Shown piece after piece: positions 51,680 through 59,202 of a stretch of 64,000 nt of DNA. A program made the position numbers and the translations under genes. The notes under the pieces are model-generated. The model saw nothing but the letters and a program-made list of their open reading frames with translations. It searched no databases and was not told the origin of the DNA. How positions within the stretch are numbered: the stretch's first letter is position 1; each line of letters opens with the position of its first letter. The stretch is from CBDFLD01 sp965249005. Its GTDB lineage: Bacteria; Acidobacteriota; UBA6911. The stretch spans positions 339,497-403,496 of the forward strand of contig CBDFLD010000018.1 of assembly GCA_965249005.1 (NCBI GenBank), written 5' to 3'.

Positions 51680-53654
51680 CTACCACCGGTCTCACCGAGC
51701 CGACACGGCTCGAGGCTGCCGCCGCGCTGCACGCCGATGGGAGGAGAATGGGGATCCCCACGGGGCGCTGGAGTGCTGGCGCGAGGCCGCGGAGCTCGAG
51801 CCCGGCCAGCCGGCTGATACGGAAGGCCAGATTCGGATGATGCGCCGGCTTGGCCGGCTGCTCGAGGCCGAGGCACTGCGCAATCAGGGTGGCCCAGGGG
51901 CGCCCTCTTCGAACCGACCTGTCGCTGCAGCTCGCCTGACGCAACGGTGCAACCTCTGGAAGGTCAGAGACCCCTTGCCGCACGCCAAGCCCAAGAGAAT
52001 ACTTCTTTCCTATTGCGCCAACCCGGTGACCACAGGGGTCTACCTGGAACGAGCACTACGAAAGCGCCACGAGGTCCTGACTTGGGGGCCCACGATCGAT
52101 GATCGGGTCATCCAGCTCTGGAACCTGGAGGCGGTTGCAGACCAAAGGCGACTCACGGATCTGGGGTACGGATCCCCCAACGTTTCCGACGCCCTTCGTC
52201 GGCAGGCTCCGGACTGGAGGCCGGACCTTTTTTTGTGGATCGAGTCCGGGGTCCAGTATCCAGTCGAAGGATTGGCCGATCTAGCGTGCCCGAAGGCGTG
52301 TTACTTGACTGACACCCATATCGACAAGGGAAGTGATCACCGAGTGGAGGCCCACCTCGAATGGGCCCGGCCTTTCGACTATGTTTTCTTGGCGCAGCGG
52401 GCGTACCTGCAAAGGTTCCTCGATTCCGGATTGAATGCTTACTGGCTGCCCTTGGCAGCCGATCCTGAAATTCACCAGGATCAGCAGATCGAGCGGGTTC
52501 ACTCCGTAGGTTTTGTCGGCAGTCTCAATCAGGAGAGGCGCGTCGCTCTCCTCGAGCGTCTGCGAACAACCCATACCACCCATATCGAACGGTGTTTTCT
52601 ACAGGACATGGCGCAGGTGTTTTCGAGCTCCAAGATCGTGTTCAACAACGCCCTGAACAATGATCTCAACATGAGGGTTTTTGAGGCAATGGCATGTGGA
52701 GCTCTGCTGCTGACGGACCCGGCGCCTGGCAGCGGGTTGGAACACTTCTTCAAGGATGGGAAACATCTCGCGATCTATCGTGAGGACTCAGAAATCTTGG
52801 AGCTGGCCGACCGTTGGCTCGCGAATCCCGGTGAGCGTGAAGCCCTGTCGAAGGCCGGTCAGGCGGAGGTGCTCGCGCACCACACCTACGATCATCGAGT
52901 CGTCCTGATGGAGACCATTCTGTTTCAGCAGGCAAGCGGGGATGAGCCGGGCGGACAAACAAGCCGCGATGAATCGCGGGGAACGAACGCAGCGGAGGAA
53001 GCCGTAGACGAGGAACTGAGCCGGCAAGCACGTTCACTCCTGGGGATATGCGCGTCGCCGGCAGCAAACCGGAAGCCAGACGCACGGCTCGGACGCGGAC
53101 GCATTCTTCTATCTCGAGGCAGACTCGGGGAAGCAGAGGATCTGTTTTCTGAATGGGTTCGGACCGACCCCCCGGAAGCCGGCGCACACCTGGGACTGGG
53201 CTCGGTGGCATTTGTCCGAGGGGAATGGGATTTGGCCCAAAGAGAGTACCGGGCGGCACTTCGGATAGCTCCTGCAGAAGTCGCGGCACTTTCCGGATTG
53301 GGTCTGGCGCTGGCGTACGATGGCCGGGAAATGGAAGCCACGGATGTTTTGATCGAAGCCACGCAGAAAAATTCCAACCCGGGAAGCGATACGATCTCGG
53401 CATTGGTTCGAGCCGCCAGCTCCGTGGGGAGATTCGTAGAAGCCCGGGACGCGATTCGGTCGCACCCGAATCAACAATCTTCCAATCCGCAGCTCCTTTT
53501 CACCTGTGCGGTCCTTTCCGCAAGAGGGGGCGAGGCGCAACAGGCACTCGATTTACTGGACGAGCTCGAAGCTGTCGATCCTTCTTTTCCCGAGCTGTCG
53601 GTCTGGCGCAAGGCCTGGGCCAAGAATCTTGCGTTGTCCTCTGATCCAATGTAA
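51676..53654 (+). CDS. CgeB-like glycosyltransferase flanked by TPR repeats; 5' end frameshifted or misread
   Basis: The C-terminal 590 residues are solid: TPR-like GALECWREAAELEPG, then a CgeB/GT-B part (KRILLSYCANPVTTGVYLERALRKRHEVLTW, RPDLFLWIESGVQYP, VHSVGFVGSLNQERRVALL, KIVFNNALNNDLNMRVFEAMACGALLLTDPA), then TPRs (GRGRILLSRGRLGEAEDLFSEWVRTDP, LGLGSVAFVRGEWDLAQREYRAALRIAPAEVAAL). The frame extends upstream to 51483 antisense to nothing useful. A different frame from TTG 51676 (LTTTGLTEPTRLEAAAALHADG) gives the expected TPR helix and overlaps the previous stop by TTGA; the two would join by one indel near 51745. Start unresolved. Confidence 0.76.
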
Positions 53655-53737
53655 CTTTCCGCTTTCAGGACGCCACTGCGGCCGGGTATCGTGCCGCTCG
53701 AACCCCAGCTTTTCCAGAAGGCGGGGCTGGAGAGAGT

Positions 53738-54571
53738 ATGGCCCGCATCGTCAAGAAGCTCGAATATGTGGATGCTCCCATCAACGTTCGCTATGCGGAG
53801 ACCGACCGGATGGGGGTCGTGTACTACGCCAACTATCTGGTTTGGTACGAGGTGGGCCGGGTTGCCTGGTGTAGGGCAAAGGGGTTCAGTTATCGGGACA
53901 TGGAGCAGCTAGACGGTCATTATCTCATGGTCGCAGAGGCAAGCTGTCGATACAGAGGCCCGGCGCGCTTCGAGGACGATCTCGTTGTTCGCACCGCAAT
54001 CGCCTCTGCAAGCGACAAGGTTCTTCGTTTTGTCTACGAAGTTCGAAATCGGAACCTATCGGAGTTGCTGGCGACGGGAGAGACGAAGCATGTAGTGACA
54101 GACCTGGCTTTCAAGCCGTCCCGATTGCCGAGTCGTTACCCCGAAAGTCAGTTCCCGAATAGCGCAGAGCCCGATCATTGGAGCTGTCGTCGGGAGCTCA
54201 AATGCCTGGGCAAGGGACGCAAAAGACGTTTGAAGACAAGCTGCCGTCCGTTGGGAGAAATCTGCAGGCGATCCATCAACCGTTCCACCACATATAGACT
54301 TCGTTCTGCCGGCGGTCGTGCCTCCGTGACAAACGGAGAAATCGCAGCTTTTTTCACGGCCCCGACCGCCTCCCGGGGCACGGTCACCGAGAACTTGAGG
54401 TGCGTGTCCGTGATGCGAATCTCGACTTGCACTTCGCGCTTGAACTTCGGTCCCCACCGGAGGGCGGCGTACAGAAGAGCCTCTTCCAACGCCAACTCGG
54501 TGGCCCGATCCCAGAGGACCATACCAAGTTGCTCTTCGGCCTGCGTCATCAGAAATTCGATCGTCCGCTGA
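53738..54571 (+). CDS. YbgC/4HBT-type acyl-CoA thioesterase with over-long C-terminus
   Basis: Residues about 1-140 are a hotdog thioesterase: VRYAETDRMGVVYYANYLVWYEVGRVAW (catalytic Asp in the YAETDxMG motif), MVAEASCRYRGPARFEDDLVVRT and KHVVTDLAFKPSRLP. YbgC proteins end near here (about 54,160). The frame then continues for 130 codons to 54571, antisense to the RsbW-like gene, with a non-family basic tail. The native stop was lost or the end lies near 54,160. GGAGAGAG precedes the ATG. It converges with the RsbW-like gene. Confidence 0.82.
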   Translation: MARIVKKLEYVDAPINVRYAETDRMGVVYYANYLVWYEVGRVAWCRAKGFSYRDMEQLDGHYLMVAEASCRYRGPARFEDDLVVRTAIASASDKVLRFVYEVRNRNLSELLATGETKHVVTDLAFKPSRLPSRYPESQFPNSAEPDHWSCRRELKCLGKGRKRRLKTSCRPLGEICRRSINRSTTYRLRSAGGRASVTNGEIAAFFTAPTASRGTVTENLRCVSVMRISTCTSRLNFGPHRRAAYRRASSNANSVARSQRTIPSCSSACVIRNSIVR

Positions 54572-54723
54572 AGCTTGCCAAACTCGCCAGAAGTCTCGAC
54601 ATTGAGGGTACGCAGATACCACCCTCTCAGGGAAAGCCGGATGTTGGAAATATTGACTTCCGTCGCATTCGATTCGTCTGCGCCGGCGAGCGCCGATCGT
54701 TTCTTCCGTTTTGTCTGAGGCAC
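54175..54723 (-). CDS. RsbW-like anti-sigma factor / HATPase_c protein
   Basis: About 182 residues from GTG 54723, which has a strong AAGGAG with GGAGGAGG ahead; an open frame reaches 54876 but has no such site. RATELALEEALLYAALRWG is the N-box (helix with Glu and Glu-Ala-Leu), ISPFV and EARPPAERSLYVVERLMDRLQISPNGRQLVFKR form the C-terminal G-box-like end of SpoIIAB/RsbW ATPases. N-terminal 70 residues are charged and not part of the fold. Such kinases bind sigma factors or STAS antagonists; no sigma partner is adjacent. It overlaps the thioesterase frame by about 396 bases tail to tail. Confidence 0.76.
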   Translation of the reverse strand: MPQTKRKKRSALAGADESNATEVNISNIRLSLRGWYLRTLNVETSGEFGKLQRTIEFLMTQAEEQLGMVLWDRATELALEEALLYAALRWGPKFKREVQVEIRITDTHLKFSVTVPREAVGAVKKAAISPFVTEARPPAERSLYVVERLMDRLQISPNGRQLVFKRLLRPLPRHLSSRRQLQ

Positions 54724-54891
54724 GAAACTCCTTCCTCCTCCGCTTCCAGATGTTAGAAAAATGAAGCCAAGATTGGGTGACCGACAATGATCGATACATT
54801 GCAATTGTAACATCTCCCCCCCATAATTCGACGTCAAGTCTTTCAAAATCTGGCTCGAAAGGTCCGAAAGGACCATTTTGCGGGAGGATCT

Positions 54892-55722
54892 ATGACATTG
54901 AACCTGGACACGGTAGGGACGGTCTTTGGACCGGAACGCTGCAGCTACGACGCGGACGACGCCATTCTGTATGCCTTGGCCGTGGGAACCGATCCGGAGG
55001 AGCTACAGTTCCTCTACGAAAAGAACCTGAAAGTGCTCCCCACTTTTGCTGTGGTTGCCACTCGAGGATGTACCTTCGATCCCCTGGAGCTCATGAATGC
55101 GGATGGCCGCAAGGTGCTGCACGGGGAAAATCGGATCGAGCTCTTCCATGCTCTACCTCCCCGTGCGGATTTAGAGGCTCGTTTGTCCATCCAGGGCATC
55201 TATGACAAGGGAAGCGGAGCCTTGGCCGTCGTCGAGCTCGAGGCCTCGGATACTTCTGGGACGCGCCTGTTCAAGAATACAACGTCCATCTTTATTCGCG
55301 GCGAAGGGGGGTTCGGAGGCGACCGAGGCAAGACGGGCCGGAAAAACGAGCCTCCGGAAAGAGAGCCGGATCAGGTGGTCGTGATGAAGACGAACGAGAA
55401 TCAGGCCATGCTCTACCGACTCTGCGGAGACAAGAATCCACTGCACATCGATCCCGAATTCGCCGAGCAGTCGGGCTTTCACAAGCCGATCCTTCATGGC
55501 CTGTGCACTTACGGATACGTGGGGCGAGCGGTACTGGGCGCATGCTGCGACAACGATCCATCGCGTATGCGCGCCCTTGAAGGTCGATTTTCAGATGTGG
55601 TGTTTCCGGGAAACGAGATCCATGTGCGGATGTGGAATGAGGCTGGGGAACGAGTTGTGATTCAGGCGGCGACCGAAGACGGTCGCGTCGTGCTCCGCAA
55701 TGCCGCCGCTGAATTGAATTAG
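54892..55722 (+). CDS. MaoC-like (R)-specific 2-enoyl-CoA hydratase
   Basis: A 276-residue double-hotdog protein similar to eukaryotic-type hydratase 2 (MFE-2 C-terminal domain). C-terminal YRLCGDKNPLHIDPEFAEQSGFHKPILHGLCTYGYV (about 174-209) has the catalytic Asp and His of the (R)-hydratase motif. The N-terminal half (VLPTFAVVATRG, HGENRIELFHALP) is the degenerate hotdog. It would hydrate trans-2-enoyl-CoA. GGGAGGA precedes the ATG. The stop TAG (55720-55722) overlaps the first bases of a MITE. Confidence 0.86.
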   Translation: MTLNLDTVGTVFGPERCSYDADDAILYALAVGTDPEELQFLYEKNLKVLPTFAVVATRGCTFDPLELMNADGRKVLHGENRIELFHALPPRADLEARLSIQGIYDKGSGALAVVELEASDTSGTRLFKNTTSIFIRGEGGFGGDRGKTGRKNEPPEREPDQVVVMKTNENQAMLYRLCGDKNPLHIDPEFAEQSGFHKPILHGLCTYGYVGRAVLGACCDNDPSRMRALEGRFSDVVFPGNEIHVRMWNEAGERVVIQAATEDGRVVLRNAAAELN

Positions 55723-55984
55723 TGCCCCGATCCGTAAATACGATGACGTTTGTTGCAGGGCGGCACAAAGTACTCAATCACCCGAGAAGCACGACTCGTT
55801 GATTGATATCAAGGCCACCAAGACTACCTTCTGCCGCCTGCAACCCTTCGGGCGCATGAGGGTTGTGGGCGATCTCTTTGTCGTTCCTCGTCGACGATGT
55901 CACCACATCGCCTCCTCGTCTCTTCGCGACCTCGCCTTACAAGCCTCACGCGCAAACATCACCGTATTTACGGACCGGAGCACT
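55721..55984. mobile_element. 264-bp MITE with 32-bp terminal inverted repeats
   Basis: 55721-55752 and the reverse complement of 55953-55984 match at 28 of 32 positions; both start AGTGC and share TCCGTAAATACG and GTTTG. The interior (about 200 bp) has its own hairpin TTGCAGG/CCTGCAA with CGGCA/TGCCG and no transposase frame. It fits exactly between the stop of the hydratase gene and the stop of the convergent methyltransferase gene. No clear target duplication was seen. Confidence 0.8.
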
Positions 55985-55989
55985 GAGTG

Positions 55990-56610
55990 CTATTCGCCCC
56001 CGGGTTCGTATGCGAACAAATGCTCCTGGATCCCGTGTCTGAGCAGAAACGATCCGGAGACTCGGAAACCGATCAATGCCTTGCTGATATTCCTCGCTTG
56101 AAATCGAGGGCACGGTCGGGATTCCGAGGATTGCATCTCATAGATCATCTGATCTTGTTCGACGATCCGAAAGCTCATGGGTGCCGACGGCATCTCGGGT
56201 TGCGAGGAAATCAGCGTCAGCAGCAGCGCCCCTGGTTGGCAAAAGCTGGATAGGTAAAGCACCATAGACTCGATTTCCGCAGGCGCGAGATAGTTGAATA
56301 AGTCCCAGGTCAGAACGATGTCAAAGCGGTCACTGGGATCGAAGGGCATCACCGACTGCAAGACGGATCCGAAAGAAACACCCTCCGGAGGCGGGTACTC
56401 CTTGGATGTGACGAGGCTGCCGTAGAAATCGACGAAGTGGATCTTGCAGATGTACCGCGACCAGAATTCTACGTTATGACTGAGAGCCCGCCCCAGATCC
56501 AACACCGCGTAGCTTCGATCGGGTTGGACCTGTTTTAGCAGGGCCTCCAGTCCTAGGGACTTGTGAGTGGTCGGCCCGGCGCGAGCGGGCTGGGCCGCGT
56601 TTCTTGTCAT
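55990..56610 (-). CDS. Class I SAM-dependent methyltransferase
   Basis: A 206-residue protein. YAVLDLGRALSHNVEFW is the degenerate GxG motif I (LGRALS), FDIVLTWDLFNYL motif II/post-I, and PGALLLTLIS motif III. Substrate unknown. ATG overlaps the bactofilin stop (ATGA), so the two are coupled. Converges with the hydratase across the MITE. Confidence 0.78.
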   Translation of the reverse strand: MTRNAAQPARAGPTTHKSLGLEALLKQVQPDRSYAVLDLGRALSHNVEFWSRYICKIHFVDFYGSLVTSKEYPPPEGVSFGSVLQSVMPFDPSDRFDIVLTWDLFNYLAPAEIESMVLYLSSFCQPGALLLTLISSQPEMPSAPMSFRIVEQDQMIYEMQSSESRPCPRFQARNISKALIGFRVSGSFLLRHGIQEHLFAYEPGGE

Positions 56611-57173
56611 CTCGAGCTTTGATAGGGATCGTTGGTCTTGACTGCAGCAGCCACCGTGTTCTTGTCGGACTTCGTCTGCGGTGACGGTGAAGATGATGAC
56701 GATCCTGCCCCGGTCTTCACGCTGCCGGAAACCGATTCTTTCTTGTCGGTCATGTCAATGCTACCTTTGAAGTTCGCGCCATCTTCCAAGCTAACCCTTG
56801 CCGCAATGATGTTGCCACGTGTGTTGCTGGACTTGCGGAGAATCAATTGTTCCGAGGCGTGCAGATTGCCATCGACCTCTCCTTCGACGCAAATGACTTT
56901 TCCGAAGATATCTGCCTTCACGCGTCCGTTCTTTCCAACAAGGACGTTGTTCTTGAAGAGCTCGATCTTTCCCTCGACTGAGCCCTCAATGGTAAGGTCC
57001 TCTTCTCCCGACACGTCGCCCCGAACGAGAATCGAGGGACCGATCAGGGCCGGGGCCCCCGAGGCGCCGCTATCCCGCCTGGCTTCCGATCGTGGCGCGG
57101 ACGGCTGCGTAGTGGCCGCAGGGGGTGAAAACGCCGGCTGGTCCTGAGATTCTTCTTCAGATTTCTTCCACAT
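56607..57173 (-). CDS. Bactofilin (polymer-forming cytoskeletal protein)
   Basis: A 188-residue bactofilin (PF04519). The right-handed beta-helix core spans about 45-150 (ILVRGDVSGEEDLTIEGSVEG, NNVLVGKNGRVKADIFG, VEGEVDGNLHASEQLIL, SSNTRGNIIAARVSLEDGANFKGSIDM), with a Pro/Ser-rich N-terminus and a Ser/Lys-rich C-terminus as usual. Bactofilins polymerise without nucleotide and shape cells or localise cell-wall enzymes. Coupled to the methyltransferase gene by a 4-base overlap. Confidence 0.93.
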   Translation of the reverse strand: MWKKSEEESQDQPAFSPPAATTQPSAPRSEARRDSGASGAPALIGPSILVRGDVSGEEDLTIEGSVEGKIELFKNNVLVGKNGRVKADIFGKVICVEGEVDGNLHASEQLILRKSSNTRGNIIAARVSLEDGANFKGSIDMTDKKESVSGSVKTGAGSSSSSPSPQTKSDKNTVAAAVKTNDPYQSSR

Positions 57174-57251
57174 GGTGGCTTACTCCTATAGTAAGGGTTC
57201 CAGTCATCCCTTGCCTTTTTAGGTCACGGGTCCCGAGAAGTCAAGAATAGG

Positions 57252-59177
57252 TTACTCGGGAGCGTCTACCTCGCTTTGGATTATTCCGAGGGGGTCCTGA
57301 TCCGGATCGAAGGGTTTTCCTTCGATTGCCGGATCTTCCGGCGGGGGAATGGGGTCTGCCTCACCGGGGTTGATAAAACGATTTGCCTCAACCCCTAGCT
57401 GGCGTGTGTAGAGATCATAATATCGTCCTTGCCGGGACATCAATTGCGGGTGGGTTCCACGCTCTACAAGAAGTCCGTCCTCCATTACGAGAATCTGGGT
57501 TGCACCCCGAATCGTGCTCAAACGGTGGGCGATGACGAACGTTGTTCTCCCTTCCATCAGCGCTGACAACCCCTTCTGAATCAACGCCTCACTCTCGCTA
57601 TCCAGACTCGAGGTCGCCTCGTCCAGAATCAATATCCTTGGATTCGCCAGAACCGCGCGGGCTATCGCAACTCGTTGGCGCTGTCCTCCCGAGAGTTTCA
57701 CCCCCCTTTCCCCGATGACCGTTTCGTATTTGTCCGTCATGTTGAGAGCAAACTCGTCAACCCTAGCTATTCGGGCAGCGGCCTCTACTTGTTCCGGGCG
57801 GGCATGGGGCCAACCAAATTGAATGTTCTCCCTGATGGTTCCGTCTAACAGGAAGTTGTCTTGCAGAACGACCCCCAGCTGACTTCTGTACGATTGTAGC
57901 TTCACTTGGGAAAGATCGATGCCATCCACGAGAATCGTTCCTTCCGTTGGTTTCGCGAAGGCCGCGACGAGGCCTATCAAGGTGCTCTTTCCGGACCCGG
58001 AGGACCCGACCAGGGCCGTTACGGTTCCGGGCGCCGCCTCCAGCGAGATCCCGCGCAGCACGGGCTTGTCTCGCTCGTATCCGAAGGCCACTTTTTGAAA
58101 TACCAACCGGCCCTCTATTCTTCCAATCGTGACTGTCCTGTCCGGGTCTACGTCCTCGGGTACTTCTTCCAGGACCTCGTAGGCTCGGTCCAGGCCAGCG
58201 AATGCCTCCGTTAGCTGACTCCCGATGCGGACAACCTGCATGACGGGTGCAATCATAAGACCAAGGTAAAGACTGTACGCCACGAAGTCTCCCAGACTCA
58301 TCTGTCCTTGAACCATCATTCGGGCGCCGACCACCATGACCGAGATGCTGACGACTCCCGTGAACAATGTTCCGCCCATGCCGAGCAAAGAAGTCGCAGT
58401 CAGGGTCTTCTTGATGTTCTCGAACAGCCTCCAGGCCCCTCGGGCAAACACTTCGGATTCCCGGGCCTCGGCGTGGAAGCCCTTGATCACGCGGACGCCG
58501 TTCAGCGATTCCGTGAGCCTCCCCGAGACCTCCGCATGGATCTTTCCCCGTTCCCGGTAGATCGGACGAATGAAAGAGAACGCTCTCGTCGCAACCAATC
58601 CGAAGATTGCGAGAAAACCGACACTCACAAGTGTGAGAGTCGCGTTGATCCGTAGCAGCAAGCCAAAGGCCACAACAGCCGTCAGGATTCCACCGATCAA
58701 CTCGACGAGTCCGGTTCCAACCAGGTTGCGGACGCCCGAGACGTCGGACATGATCCGTGATACCAGAGCTCCTGCTTTGTTGGCATCGTAGTAGCGAACC
58801 GGCAACCGGCCGATGTGGGCTTGTACTTTGATGCGCAGTTCCGCGATCACCCGCTGGGCGGTCTTGCTCAACAGCTGGGTCAATGTGAAGCTGGAGACTG
58901 CCTGCAATACAACCGCGATCCCGACAAGGGAAACCAAGGGTACCAGGAGCTGAAGGTCTTCTTTCGCGACGACATCATCGATGAGGAACTTCGAGGCCCC
59001 GGGAAGGACCAGCCCGGCCAAGCGATTGACCATGATCAAGGTGAGCCCCAGGCCGAGTAAGCCTCTTCTCGGCCACACCAGCTCCTGCCACACGCGTTTC
59101 AAACTCAGGGTCGAGAATGGTTTCTTGCTTTCCTTTCGGTCGGCGCCTATGTGGGTTGGTCTGCTAAATTTTCTCAT
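57252..59177 (-). CDS. MsbA-like ABC exporter (fused permease-ATPase)
   Basis: From ATG 59177 about 641 residues; the frame is open to 59477 but those 100 residues overlap the kinase gene out of frame. N-terminal six TM helices (about 30-330: LGLTLIMVNRLAGLVLPGASKFL, RYYDANKAGALVSRIMSDVSGVRNLVG), then an ATPase with Walker A GSSGSGKST, signature LSGGQRQRVAIARA, Walker B ILILDEATSSLD and H-loop IAHRLST. C-terminal tail is Pro/Asp rich (EADPIPPPEDPAIEGKPFDPDQDPLG). Exports lipid A or lipid-linked material. It follows the kinase by 25 bases. Confidence 0.93.
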   Translation of the reverse strand: MRKFSRPTHIGADRKESKKPFSTLSLKRVWQELVWPRRGLLGLGLTLIMVNRLAGLVLPGASKFLIDDVVAKEDLQLLVPLVSLVGIAVVLQAVSSFTLTQLLSKTAQRVIAELRIKVQAHIGRLPVRYYDANKAGALVSRIMSDVSGVRNLVGTGLVELIGGILTAVVAFGLLLRINATLTLVSVGFLAIFGLVATRAFSFIRPIYRERGKIHAEVSGRLTESLNGVRVIKGFHAEARESEVFARGAWRLFENIKKTLTATSLLGMGGTLFTGVVSISVMVVGARMMVQGQMSLGDFVAYSLYLGLMIAPVMQVVRIGSQLTEAFAGLDRAYEVLEEVPEDVDPDRTVTIGRIEGRLVFQKVAFGYERDKPVLRGISLEAAPGTVTALVGSSGSGKSTLIGLVAAFAKPTEGTILVDGIDLSQVKLQSYRSQLGVVLQDNFLLDGTIRENIQFGWPHARPEQVEAAARIARVDEFALNMTDKYETVIGERGVKLSGGQRQRVAIARAVLANPRILILDEATSSLDSESEALIQKGLSALMEGRTTFVIAHRLSTIRGATQILVMEDGLLVERGTHPQLMSRQGRYYDLYTRQLGVEANRFINPGEADPIPPPEDPAIEGKPFDPDQDPLGIIQSEVDAPE

Positions 59178-59202
59178 CGGGGTTGGTTTTCTCGGGGATC
59201 TG

